The position numbers were made by a program, and so were the translations under genes. Positions 1-7,758 of a stretch of DNA of 64,000 nucleotides are shown here, in pieces (position 1 is the stretch's first letter; every line of letters starts with the position of its first letter). The DNA lies in contig FOBR01000024.1 in NCBI GenBank assembly GCA_900109895.1, positions 1 through 64,000 of the forward strand. Reading direction: 5' to 3'. Below the pieces are notes generated by a model that was given only the letters and a program-made list of their open reading frames with translations, was not told where the DNA came from and searched no databases. The DNA comes from a bacterium A37T11 (GTDB lineage: Bacteria; Bacteroidota; Bacteroidia; Sphingobacteriales; Sphingobacteriaceae).

Positions 1-289
1 TAAAAAATTCCTGTTGGGCCCGCTGCATCTCAATGATGAAATACTCCCCTTTATCACCCGTACAATACAGGTCAAAAATAACCCCAGCCTCATCCCTACC
101 TTCCCCAGTATGTTCGTTTTTGCCATACGTCAGGTCAACAATGGTTTTCCTGCCGCGGAATATGGCATTTAAAAATTTAATTAATAGGTCTTTGTTACTC
201 TCTCTGGAGAATATTTTTTTGAACCCTACATCCGTAAGCGGATCAATAAAAGGGCCCTGCACGGACTTTTTTGGTAATTTATCTGCCAT
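1..289 (-). CDS. Rpn family PD-(D/E)XK nuclease / putative transposase, 3' part outside window
   Basis: This gene reads leftward off the window edge, so only the first 96 residues are visible. The ATG is the complement of 287-289. The N-terminus has the family-typical FIDPLTDVGFKKIF (residues 14-27), then SNKDLLIKFLNAI, a VDLTYGKNE stretch, IFDLYC with D73 and the IIEMQ segment with E87 and Q89. D73, E87 and Q89 match the D...E-x-Q/K core of PD-(D/E)XK nucleases. Rpn proteins were described as recombination-promoting nucleases; in Bacteroidota they are common, often multicopy, and annotated as PDDEXK transposase-like proteins. A consensus promoter lies just upstream. No mobile-element ends are visible. 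The family call is strong; a role in transposition is only by annotation tradition. Confidence 0.85.
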   Translation of the reverse strand, partial: MADKLPKKSVQGPFIDPLTDVGFKKIFSRESNKDLLIKFLNAIFRGRKTIVDLTYGKNEHTGEGRDEAGVIFDLYCTGDKGEYFIIEMQRAQQEFF

Positions 290-313
290 ATGAGAAATTA
301 TTAATTAACTAAA

Positions 314-343
314 CAAAAATAGTTGAATGATATCAAAAACAAA
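314..343 (-). promoter_or_regulatory. Bacteroidetes-type promoter of the Rpn gene
   Basis: On the minus strand TTTG (340-343) is followed after 18 bp by TATTTTTG (314-321), a match to TTTG-N19-TAnnTTTG. The start codon lies 25 bp further on, giving a short leader. Confidence 0.6.
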
Positions 344-504
344 TCAATAAAGATGTTCATTTTATTCATTTTTAAAAAAAACAATCTTTTCAATGATTAA
401 GGCTATACAGAATTGGATATGGAATTAATTAGTTTATTAACTTATTAGTGCAGTTCTTCATTTGATATTTTAATCGGAGGTCAAATTTTAATCTCACTCA
501 AAAT

Positions 505-680
505 CAACTCAGCCGGTCAATCGAACGGCATGGGGATAATAGCGTAGCGGTTTTCCCCGCCGTGAGATGACCGGTTGAGTTATTAAGATGTAATAGTGAA
601 AGATGACCTCGGAGAGCCACAGGCGAACCGAGGCTCCTGTAGCGGTTTTCCCCGCCGTGAGATGACCGGTTGAGTTATTA
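505..680. repeat. Palindromic repeat cluster: two perfect 42-bp direct copies plus one degenerate inverted copy
   Basis: Positions 544-585 and 639-680 are identical over 42 bp, containing GGTTTTCCCCGCCGTGAGAT and then GACCGGTTGAGTTATTA. The stretch at about 505-545 is a degenerate inverted copy (ACTCAGCCGGTCA, then CGGCATGGGGATAA), so 505-585 forms a long imperfect hairpin. The 53 bp between the two direct copies carry a smaller stem, CCTCGG...CCGAGG. No protein is coded here. This resembles a REP/MITE-like intergenic element; I do not recognise the family. Confidence 0.7.
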
Positions 681-682
681 TA

Positions 683-725
683 AACAAAAAAAACCACCCG
701 CTGATTTGCAACGGATGGTTTTTTT
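683..725 (-). terminator. Intrinsic terminator of the AhpD-like gene
   Basis: AAACCACCCG (691-700) pairs with CGGATGGTTT (712-721) with one mismatch. It is flanked by an A run on the left (686-693) and a T run on the right, so it can work in both directions. It lies 18 bp past the stop of the gene ending at 743. Confidence 0.7.
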
Positions 726-742
726 ATGGTGCTCTAAAACGT

Positions 743-1279
743 TTAGTCTATTTCTGGTGCCAATGGCCAGTCTACGGGCACTTCCGTTAAATTGTGCAGG
801 TAATTGGTGATGATTTTATCACCAACAATGACGGCGGTATCGATCAGGTTGCCGTTGGTATACCCTGCGGCAAAGAAATTATCAACCGTTTCCTGCGAAG
901 CATTTCCCTTATTTTCGGTAAAACTTTTAACAAATTTTGCAAGAGCATCAAATTTGGGATCAAACGTTACATCAGCTTTACGGATTTCAATGATCTGCTC
1001 ATCGGTAAAACCGTTTATTTTGGCCAATTGCGTGTGCGCACTTAAACAATATTTGCACTGGTTTACCTGGCTAACCACCAAATTAATAATTTCACGCTCT
1101 TTGCCGCGCAAGGAACTTTTGGCATTTTGCAAAGCCAAGTATGTACCCAATGCGTGCTCTGAATGAGCAAAAATGGCATATAAATTGGGTACGAAACCAA
1201 CCATCTTATTCAGATTGTCAAAAATAGACTGATTACTTGCGGATACTTGTTCCTTTGTAGGAACCGGAAAATTTTCCAT
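743..1279 (-). CDS. Carboxymuconolactone decarboxylase / AhpD-like family protein
   Basis: 178 residues from the ATG at 1279, which has a purine-rich stretch upstream; a longer TTG start at 1303 is less likely. The AhpD-fold signature is plain: REIINLVVSQVNQCKYCLSAH with C75, C78 and H82, the proton-relay and redox-active CxxC-x3-H. The family includes alkylhydroperoxidase AhpD and many uncharacterised peroxidase-related proteins in which the CxxC pair reduces a peroxide or a partner protein. Length fits the single-domain forms. It lies 72 bp downstream of an AraC regulator on the same strand and ends in its own terminator. A role in peroxide defence is a family-level inference. Confidence 0.85.
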   Translation of the reverse strand: MENFPVPTKEQVSASNQSIFDNLNKMVGFVPNLYAIFAHSEHALGTYLALQNAKSSLRGKEREIINLVVSQVNQCKYCLSAHTQLAKINGFTDEQIIEIRKADVTFDPKFDALAKFVKSFTENKGNASQETVDNFFAAGYTNGNLIDTAVIVGDKIITNYLHNLTEVPVDWPLAPEID

Positions 1280-1351
1280 ATTCTTTCTTTTTTTATAGGA
1301 CAAAGTTCGGCTTAGTTTGCCGTGTGCGGAATGGAAGGAATTCCCGAAAGC

Positions 1352-2197
1352 TTATAAATTTTTCCTTTTGAAATTGGTCGGTGACAAACCGGCTTGCTTC
1401 TTAAAGAAGTTGCTGAAGTGTCCGGCATCATCATAGCCCAATTCATAAGCGATCTCTTTGGCTGATTTGTCGGTATACAAAAGTAGCCGTTTGGCTTCAA
1501 GAATGATACGTTCCTGAATGACAGCCAACGGTGATTTCTGATTGTATAGTGCAAAGTAATTGGCTAGTGTTTTAGGCGATTTATACAAACTATCTGCGTA
1601 GAATTTAACGGAATGTTCCTTTTTGAAGTTATTTTCTACCATAAGGTTATACTTGCGAAGGATGTCCAATTGCTCGTTGGGCAATTTGTTCATATCCAGG
1701 TTTTGTTGCTTGCCTAACCTGGTTACAATAATGATCAGTCTTTTTAACAACATTTGCAACATGTCTCGCTGTGCATGGTCGTGGGTATTTAGTTCTTCAA
1801 CAAAAACCTGCTGCAATAATTTGATTTTACGTTGATGGGATTTATCCAGCCGGGCAAACAATATGCCGCCGGAGCCGTAAAATAAAAAGCCTACGCAGCC
1901 GACTTCTTTATCGTGGTCCACAATGCAATAGAAATCGCGGTTAAACTGCCAGGCAACAATTTGCGCGGACTTTTCAAAAGTAAAACTTTGGTTGACCATC
2001 AAGGGCAGGACAGATTGGGCTGGAAAAACATAGTTAACCCCGTCAATGTTCACGTGCTGCTCATCGCCGTTGTTCCAGGCAATCGTCAGAAATTTATCTT
2101 GTCGGTCGCGTGGAAAGAAAAGACGGTCGAAACGTTCCTCTTTGAATGTAAGATGTAGTTCGCCTTTTGCTGAATGATCATAGTAATGCAGTTTCAT
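1352..2197 (-). CDS. AraC family transcriptional regulator
   Basis: 281 residues from ATG 2197 (the family-like start MKLHYYD); the open frame continues to a TTG at 2245. The N-terminal part looks like a cupin-type effector domain (QSVLPLMVNQSFTFEKSAQIVAWQ segments). The C-terminal ~100 residues are the double helix-turn-helix: KFYADSLYKSPKTLANYF for the first HTH and AKEIAYELGYDDAGHFSNFF for the second, ending near SPTNFKRKNL. It precedes the AhpD-like gene on the same strand and is divergent from dinB across 134 bp, so the AhpD-like gene is the natural candidate target. The ligand cannot be predicted. Confidence 0.88.
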   Translation of the reverse strand: MKLHYYDHSAKGELHLTFKEERFDRLFFPRDRQDKFLTIAWNNGDEQHVNIDGVNYVFPAQSVLPLMVNQSFTFEKSAQIVAWQFNRDFYCIVDHDKEVGCVGFLFYGSGGILFARLDKSHQRKIKLLQQVFVEELNTHDHAQRDMLQMLLKRLIIIVTRLGKQQNLDMNKLPNEQLDILRKYNLMVENNFKKEHSVKFYADSLYKSPKTLANYFALYNQKSPLAVIQERIILEAKRLLLYTDKSAKEIAYELGYDDAGHFSNFFKKQAGLSPTNFKRKNL

Positions 2198-2283
2198 GAA
2201 TATGTACTTTTGCCGACTAAAAATACACAATTTTCCTGTTATCAAGTAATTTGGCCTAAATAACGTAACAAATCAAAAAATTG

Positions 2284-2315
2284 TTTGGATGGAGCTGTTC
2301 ATAATACTACATTTG
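2284..2315 (+). promoter_or_regulatory. dinB promoter
   Basis: TTTG (2284-2287), a 20-bp spacer and TACATTTG (2308-2315) match the Bacteroidetes consensus. The start codon is 16 bp downstream, giving a leader of about 10 nt. No LexA-type palindrome was recognised. Confidence 0.65.
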
Positions 2316-2331
2316 TTAGCTTTATTAAGAC

Positions 2332-3504
2332 ATGGAACGGCAGATAGTGCATTGCGATTTGGATACTTTTTTTGTATCGGTGGAGAGGCTGCAAAACAGC
2401 AGTCTGGTGGGAAAACCTGTGCTGATTGGTGGTGGCAGCGATCGGGGAGTGGTGGCTTCCTGTAGCTATGAAGCCCGGAAATTTGGGGTGCACAGCGCGA
2501 TGCCCATGCACTTGGCGCGGCAACTGTGTCCGGAGGCGATACTGGTAAGGGGTGACCATGACTTGTATAGTAAATATTCTAACCAGGTCACCAAGATCAT
2601 TGAAGAGAAAGCGCCACTGGTGGAAAAGGCATCTATTGATGAGCATTACCTGGACATCACCGGTATGGACCGCTACTTTGGCTGCTGGAAATGGACGCAG
2701 GAACTGCGGCAGCGGATCATTCAGCAGACGGGTTTGCCGATCTCTTTTGGCTTATCGGTCAACAAAACGGTCAGCAAGATCGCCACTGGTGAAGCCAAAC
2801 CTTGTGGGGAAAAAATGGTGGACGATGGTACCGAAAAGAGATTCCTGGCCCCCTTGTCCATCCGGAAAATACCCATGGTAGGAGGGAAGACCTACACAAT
2901 GCTGCGCAACATCGGCATTAGCCGCATCCACACGATCCAGGAGATGCCGGTATTTACGATGCAGCGCATATTGGGTGAAAACGGCGTGTCGATTTGGAAG
3001 AAAGCGAATGGGGTGGATCTGAACCCGGTGGTGCCTTTTTCAGAACAGAAAAGCATGGGTAAAGAAACCACGTTTGAGGCCGATACCATCGACATACACC
3101 GGCTGCGGCAAGTACTCTATAATATGGTGGACGAATTAGCCTTTGACCTGCGGGAGGAAGGGAAGCTGACGGGATGTATTACCTTAAAGATACGCTACAG
3201 CAACTTTGATACGCACATCAAGCAAGTTTCTATAGGCTATACCAACTCAGAAAAAGGTATTTTTAAGGTGGTGATGCAGCTGTTTGAAAAGCTGTATTCC
3301 CGGCGTATGCTGATCCGGCTGATCGGTGTGCGTTTCAGCAAACTCATTCAGGGGAGCTATCAGGTGGACCTGTTTAACGATTCGGCCAACGATATCCAGC
3401 TAGCTGCAGCCATGGATCACATTAGGCACCGGTTTGGCAAGGAATTCATTATGCGGGGGATATCATACGAAAATGAGGAAAGGGAAAAACGAAAGCTTCC
3501 GTGA
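2332..3504 (+). CDS. dinB: DNA polymerase IV (Y-family translesion polymerase)
   Basis: 390 residues, ATG start. Catalytic carboxylates are visible in HCDLD (D9, D11) and SIDEHYLDIT (D103, E104). The FF pair at 13-14 contains the steric gate. Palm, finger and thumb segments follow in the usual order (VVASCSYEARKFGVHSAMP, GLSVNKTVSKIATGEAKP, KIPMVGGK, FGKEF). The C-terminal tail contains QVDLF (residues 344-348), a textbook beta-clamp binding motif, followed by about 40 further residues, so the protein is slightly longer than E. coli Pol IV. It copies past damaged bases without proofreading. It stands alone and divergent from the AraC gene, with a leader of about 10 nt. Confidence 0.95.
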   Translation: MERQIVHCDLDTFFVSVERLQNSSLVGKPVLIGGGSDRGVVASCSYEARKFGVHSAMPMHLARQLCPEAILVRGDHDLYSKYSNQVTKIIEEKAPLVEKASIDEHYLDITGMDRYFGCWKWTQELRQRIIQQTGLPISFGLSVNKTVSKIATGEAKPCGEKMVDDGTEKRFLAPLSIRKIPMVGGKTYTMLRNIGISRIHTIQEMPVFTMQRILGENGVSIWKKANGVDLNPVVPFSEQKSMGKETTFEADTIDIHRLRQVLYNMVDELAFDLREEGKLTGCITLKIRYSNFDTHIKQVSIGYTNSEKGIFKVVMQLFEKLYSRRMLIRLIGVRFSKLIQGSYQVDLFNDSANDIQLAAAMDHIRHRFGKEFIMRGISYENEEREKRKLP

Positions 3505-3507
3505 AAA

Positions 3508-3900
3508 TTAGTGCCGTAGGTTATTCTGAATCATGGGTAAATATTTCCGTCTATTTTCATAGATAACCCATAAATTGATAACGAGTAACCCCAGCGCTAT
3601 GGGTAAACCGGAAGGCACGGAGTAAATGTTGGCCAGTAGAACACCGATCATCACTGGAAAGATGACGATTGCCCCCAACGCCCTTGTCCTTGGAATGACA
3701 AATAGTATCCCTCCTATAATTTCAATAACACCCGTTAAAGGCATGAGCCAGGGTATTTGCATAAATGCGGCTCCCATTTTTTGCATTTCTGCCGGCATGT
3801 CTTTAGGAACAGGCATATAGTTAAAGAATTTATTAAGCCCGGCATTAATAAACATCAATCCGAATAGCACGCTTAATACAAAGATGATTTTCTGTTTCAT
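3508..3900 (-). CDS. DoxX family membrane protein
   Basis: 130 residues with four predicted hydrophobic segments: KIIFVLSVLFGLMFINAGLN, WLMPLTGVIEIIGGILFVIP, GAIVIFPVMIGVLLANIY and GLPIALGLLVINLWVIY. The N-terminal GLMFINAGLNKFF and the central TGVIEIIGGILFVIPRT are typical of small DoxX/DoxD-like inner-membrane proteins. It converges on dinB with 3 bp between stops. DoxX proteins are linked in some species to thiosulfate:quinone oxidation or oxidative stress membrane complexes, but the partners are not next to it here, so its job is unknown. Confidence 0.8.
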   Translation of the reverse strand: MKQKIIFVLSVLFGLMFINAGLNKFFNYMPVPKDMPAEMQKMGAAFMQIPWLMPLTGVIEIIGGILFVIPRTRALGAIVIFPVMIGVLLANIYSVPSGLPIALGLLVINLWVIYENRRKYLPMIQNNLRH

Positions 3901-3992
3901 AAGATGGTTTCATTTGTTAATTCGATACCGAAACTTGTGTAAATATAGTTGCAGTTGACTGGTTTTGCAAATTTATTTTAGTTAACTATATT

Positions 3993-4000
3993 TACTTTTG
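3993..4000 (+). promoter_or_regulatory. Possible -7 box of the DinB/YfiT-fold gene
   Basis: TACTTTTG fits TAnnTTTG and lies about 70 bp before the start codon. No good TTTG sits at the expected distance, so the call is weak. Confidence 0.35.
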
Positions 4001-4070
4001 TAGCCAAATGAATGCAGGATGAATATAAACCCGGAAGTGAACCAGTTTTTAGTAGAGAAATAATAACCGC

Positions 4071-4535
4071 ATGAATGCACGTGAAGACCAGTTGTTGGTC
4101 AAACTTTGGAAATATAATGACTGGGCCAACCGCTCTCTATTTTCCCAGTTTGGGGAAGATGGGTTTTGTGTGTCAGCAGACAGCCTTCGTTTGTTGAGCC
4201 ATATTGTAAATACGCAATGGGCTTGGCTTGGGCGTATTAACGCTGAGAAATCAGTTCTTGGAGCGTGGGAAATCCATGAGTTAAACCGTTGTGTAGAGAT
4301 CCATCAATTCTCTTCAGAAGGGTTGAAAGCGCATCTTGATCAGGATAGTGAATCTACAATTACCTATACCAATTTTCAAGGAGTTACTTATACAAATAGT
4401 ATCCAGGACATCCTGATCCATGTGTTTAATCATGGCTCCTACCACCGGGCACAGATAGCACGGGATTTGCGGGAAAATGGACTTGTACCCATCAATACAG
4501 ACTATATTACCTTTGTACGCTCATCTTATTCTTGA
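4071..4535 (+). CDS. DinB/YfiT-fold (four-helix) metalloprotein
   Basis: 154 residues. This is the helical DinB superfamily of Bacillus, unrelated to DNA polymerase IV. The metal-binding histidines are in place: H44 (LLSHIVNTQWAW) and H121/H125 (IHVFNHGSYHRAQIA). Members bind Ni or Zn and include thiol S-transferases such as BstA and mycothiol- or bacillithiol-dependent enzymes; most are uncharacterised. Its stop overlaps the convergent haemoglobin gene by 10 bp, so the two 3' ends are antisense to each other. The substrate is unknown. Confidence 0.8.
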   Translation: MNAREDQLLVKLWKYNDWANRSLFSQFGEDGFCVSADSLRLLSHIVNTQWAWLGRINAEKSVLGAWEIHELNRCVEIHQFSSEGLKAHLDQDSESTITYTNFQGVTYTNSIQDILIHVFNHGSYHRAQIARDLRENGLVPINTDYITFVRSSYS

Positions 4536-4906
4536 CTATTCTTTAAGTATTGTAACTTATTATAAAATACTTTGGCAATGCTGTTTGCTCGAAATTTGGC
4601 CTCTTCCGCAACAGGCCCTGCATAAAGTTCATCCACTGTAGTCTGAAATAAAGCAAGCCAACGTTCAAAGTGTTCTGTATTTATTGGAAGTTGGGCGTGG
4701 GGTGGGAAGGGACGTCCATTATAGGTTTGCTCGCCTAGTAAAATTCCCTGCCAAAACCGATACATTTTGTCTAAATGCTCCGGCCATTGATCCTGGATCC
4801 TGTTCTTAAAAATAGGACCAATCAGCGCATCGTCTTTAACTTTAGCGTAAAATGTGTTCACCAGTTGTACAATGTCGGCCAGGGTAATTATATCTGCACT
4901 TTCCAT
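4526..4906 (-). CDS. Group III truncated haemoglobin
   Basis: 126 residues, the usual size of a 2-on-2 globin. Key positions can be seen: Y20 (B10), H44 (E7), H70 as the likely proximal F8 histidine in PFPPHAQLPI, and the HFERWLALF motif with W83 (G8). FWQGILLGEQTYNG is typical of group III proteins. These haem proteins bind O2 and NO; Campylobacter Ctb influences respiration and nitrosative stress. It is on the same strand as mgtA, which ends 93 bp upstream. The gap holds a perfect 11-bp inverted repeat that may be a leader hairpin or operator. Confidence 0.88.
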   Translation of the reverse strand: MESADIITLADIVQLVNTFYAKVKDDALIGPIFKNRIQDQWPEHLDKMYRFWQGILLGEQTYNGRPFPPHAQLPINTEHFERWLALFQTTVDELYAGPVAEEAKFRANSIAKVFYNKLQYLKNSQE

Positions 4907-4929
4907 AAGATTATTGTTATAGGAAGCAT

Positions 4930-4971
4930 GAACATGGATATGGTTGAAATGGATGGTTTGTATCCATGTTC
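4930..4971 (-). promoter_or_regulatory. Perfect 11-bp inverted repeat upstream of the truncated haemoglobin gene
   Basis: GAACATGGATA (4930-4940) and TATCCATGTTC (4961-4971) are perfect inverted repeats around a 20-bp centre, 24-65 bp before the ATG. On the minus strand the sequence AAACTTTG just upstream resembles a -7 box, which would place the repeat inside the 5' leader as a hairpin. No T run follows, so it is not an ordinary terminator of mgtA. Confidence 0.5.
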
Positions 4972-4999
4972 TTACAAAGTTTGATAATGATAAAAAACA

Positions 5000-7516
5000 T
5001 CATGACGCGTTTTTGTTGTGTATGTAAAAGAATAATCGCTTTAGAAGGTCTGCGGTTATGACATAGACCAGCACGATGGACGCCACGATAAGTGTCTCTG
5101 TGCCATCTAGCGCGCAAAGCCCTAATGATTCAGCAAAGGGTGATGCCGGCAGCCAGAGCGTCAGTGCAAAACAGGCAATGCCGGCAATAAGCAGCCATTT
5201 TGCGGGCATACTTTTCAGAAAGAGTTTTTGAGTGCGCATGATGAACAGGATGAAAAGTTCGGTCAAAATCGATTCAACAAACCACCCCGTCCTGAAAGTG
5301 GCGCTTGTTAGGTGATAAACGTAGTAAAGCAGGTAAAAAGTCAGGAAGTCAAAGATGGAGCTATGAAGTCCAAATACGATCATGAAATTCCGGATCATCT
5401 TTAAGTCCCACTTACCTGGACTTTTTACCTGTTCAGGGTCTACATGATCACCAGAGACGGCTAAAAAGGGCATATCTGTCAGAAAATTGGTAAACAGGAT
5501 CTGTTTAGGCAGCATGGGTAAAAAAGGCAGGAGCAAGGATGCACCCGCCACGCTGAACATATTTCCAAACGTTGCACCGGTGGTGATAAGAATGTATTTG
5601 ACAGAATTGGCAAATGTCTTCCGGCCTTCTGCAATTCCGTCTGCCAATACAGAAAGGTCTTTTTCAAGCAACACAAAGTCGGCAGATTGCTTGGCGACAT
5701 CGACAGCGTTGCTGGTGGAGATGCCTGTATCTGCTGCGTGGATGGCTGCTACGTCGTTGATGCCGTCGCCCATGTAGGCCACTGTAAGGTGTGCCTGCTG
5801 CAGCGCTTTGATAATGCGTTCTTTTTGATGGGGCTCCACCTCAGCAAATATGTCTGTCTGGGCGGCCTTGACAACCAGCGCCTCCGGCAGTATTTGGTCC
5901 AGGTCTTTTCCGGTTAATATACGGGGTTGGGGTATAGCCAGTTGATGGGCGACATAGGAGGCTACATATGGGTTGTCACCAGTAATGATCTTTACTTGCA
6001 CATTTAGGCCACGAAGGCGCTCTATGGAGTCCAACACTCCCTCTTTGAGGGGGTCTTCCAAAACGACAAAGCCCAAAAACACCATTTCCTTTTCATCATC
6101 CCTGGTTACTTTGGGCCCGCTTGTTTCTTTGCTACATAATCCTAAAAGACGAAACCCTTCGCTGCAATATTTTTGGTATAGCGCCATGATATTGACGGTA
6201 TCAAGCTTAATTTGTACACCTTGGGGATTTTGTTGGTAGCTGCATATTTCAAGGATGTTTTCAACAGCACCTTTGGTAATTAATAAGTGATTTCCGGTGC
6301 TTTCTACGACCACGCTGAGCCGTTTGCGTATAAAATCGTAAGGGATCTCGTCTGTCTTTTGGAAGTCCCGTTCTTCTAGTTTCAATTGTTGTATAGCCAG
6401 GTCGATGGGATTCAAAAATCCATTTTGTAGGGTCGCATTTAAGTAAGCATAGTATTCTGCCATTTTGTCTGGTAGTCCAAGCGCGTTGACCACTTCTTTT
6501 ACTGCTACCGCGCCCTCGGTAATGGTACCCGTCTTGTCGGTACATAATACCTGGACTTCACCAAAATTGAAGATGGAGGATAGCTTTTTTACGATCACTT
6601 TTTTAGCTAGCATCCTTCGTGCACCTGCCGATAAAGAAAAAGTGATGATGGCTGGCAACAGTTCGGGTGCCATTCCTACCGCAATGGCCAAGGCAAATAG
6701 GATGGAATCAAAGACAGGCTTATGAAAATACAAGTTAATGCCCAGGATCGCCATAGATAGAACGATGGTGATCTGCATGAGGAAATATCCGAAATGCTTG
6801 ATCCCTTTTTCAAAGGACGTCTCCACTGTTTGGCTTAGGCTTCCCGTCATTTGCCCGAAAAGGGTATTAGCCGCCGTGTTTACGGCGATCGCTTTTGCCG
6901 TCCCGCTAATGACGCTCGTGCCTTGCCAAAGACAATTTAGCTTCCCGGCGAGCGGCGCATCATCGGCCACCCCAGCCGGATTTTTTTCAACAGGATACGA
7001 TTCGCCGGTCATACTGCTTTCATTTACATGAAGTTCGTTGCACGCCACTAAACGGCAGTCTGCAGGAATGATGTCACCAGCTCTTAATAAAAGCAGGTCG
7101 CCGGGTACCACCGCGTCTGTTTCGATATCCGTTTGTTTTCCCTCCCTGATCACCATGCAATGCAGACGGATCATGGCTTGCAATTTCTCAATGGCATTGC
7201 CGGCATTTAGCTCTTGTGCGAAGCCAAGGAAGCCGGTTATTAATAAGATCGAAAGCATGATCAGCGTATCTGTAGTTTCTCCCAGGATGGCAGAAAGGAT
7301 AACAGCCACTATGAGCAATATTACTAGCGGACTGGTAAATTGAGCGACTAGTAGTTTAAGATTCTGCATAAAACGGGAGGACGTGATGCTTTTGTTTTTA
7401 CCCTGATTGGCCAGCCGTTTTGCCGCTTCTGTTTCAGTAAGGCCTTGCTCAAGGGATGTATGTAAGCGTTCTGCCACCACGGCAGCCGGTAGTTGGGAAA
7501 AATGTTCAGGTATCAT
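5000..7516 (-). CDS. mgtA: Magnesium-translocating P-type ATPase (P3B)
   Basis: 838 residues, close to the usual 860-900 of MgtA. P-type ATPase motifs run in order: actuator TGES (170-173), the membrane motif GMAPELLPAI (near 282-290) characteristic of the P3B Mg2+ group, phosphorylation motif CTDKTGTITEG with D327, ITGDNPYVA and GDGINDVAAIHAADTG in the P domain. About ten transmembrane helices are arranged 2 + 2 + 6, with the last six near the C-terminus. It would import Mg2+ across the inner membrane at the cost of ATP. A TACTTTTG box sits only 17 bp before the ATG, so the mRNA has almost no leader, unlike the long regulatory leader of enterobacterial mgtA. Two stacked inverted repeats lie upstream. 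An MgtC-family gene is present 27 kb away. Confidence 0.93.
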   Translation of the reverse strand: MIPEHFSQLPAAVVAERLHTSLEQGLTETEAAKRLANQGKNKSITSSRFMQNLKLLVAQFTSPLVILLIVAVILSAILGETTDTLIMLSILLITGFLGFAQELNAGNAIEKLQAMIRLHCMVIREGKQTDIETDAVVPGDLLLLRAGDIIPADCRLVACNELHVNESSMTGESYPVEKNPAGVADDAPLAGKLNCLWQGTSVISGTAKAIAVNTAANTLFGQMTGSLSQTVETSFEKGIKHFGYFLMQITIVLSMAILGINLYFHKPVFDSILFALAIAVGMAPELLPAIITFSLSAGARRMLAKKVIVKKLSSIFNFGEVQVLCTDKTGTITEGAVAVKEVVNALGLPDKMAEYYAYLNATLQNGFLNPIDLAIQQLKLEERDFQKTDEIPYDFIRKRLSVVVESTGNHLLITKGAVENILEICSYQQNPQGVQIKLDTVNIMALYQKYCSEGFRLLGLCSKETSGPKVTRDDEKEMVFLGFVVLEDPLKEGVLDSIERLRGLNVQVKIITGDNPYVASYVAHQLAIPQPRILTGKDLDQILPEALVVKAAQTDIFAEVEPHQKERIIKALQQAHLTVAYMGDGINDVAAIHAADTGISTSNAVDVAKQSADFVLLEKDLSVLADGIAEGRKTFANSVKYILITTGATFGNMFSVAGASLLLPFLPMLPKQILFTNFLTDMPFLAVSGDHVDPEQVKSPGKWDLKMIRNFMIVFGLHSSIFDFLTFYLLYYVYHLTSATFRTGWFVESILTELFILFIMRTQKLFLKSMPAKWLLIAGIACFALTLWLPASPFAESLGLCALDGTETLIVASIVLVYVITADLLKRLFFYIHNKNAS

Positions 7517-7532
7517 TGCCAGATTGCTTTTT

Positions 7533-7622
7533 CAAAAGTACAGATTATCTAATCACCATTTATTAATATTTAGTTTTTATTATCATGGAGGAAACCATGA
7601 TGGTCATTCTGCTACCAGAATG
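7533..7622 (-). promoter_or_regulatory. mgtA promoter with two adjacent inverted repeats
   Basis: On the minus strand TACTTTTG (7533-7540) is a -7 box. Upstream of it are ATCATGG-6-CCATGAT (7582-7601) and CATTCTG-4-CAGAATG (7605-7622), both perfect. They lie about 40-90 bp before the -7 box and so are likely operators, not leader RNA hairpins. Nothing else was found in the 242-bp gap between mgtA and alkB. Confidence 0.45.
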
Positions 7623-7758
7623 GCAGGCGGATATAAGGAGACATTACCAAGTACTTAAGCGGAAATCCCGATAAATGTCACCTCAGGCATCCACAGCCTT
7701 ACCTCCCTATCCAAACTTTTAGCTTTTCAAACTGTTATTTAAACAAATAGCCGAAAAG

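Noticed and set aside
509-697. 62-codon open frame on the minus strand
   Set aside because: It runs through the palindromic repeat cluster and into the terminator hairpin; composition and position mark it as a chance frame.
4071-4535. Translesion polymerase or SOS function suggested by the DinB name
   Set aside because: This is the Bacillus-type helical DinB/YfiT metalloprotein fold; the real Pol IV is the gene at 2332-3504.
7517-7758. Mg2+ riboswitch or leader peptide for mgtA
   Set aside because: The -7 box lies only 17 bp before the start codon, so the upstream hairpins are outside the transcript.
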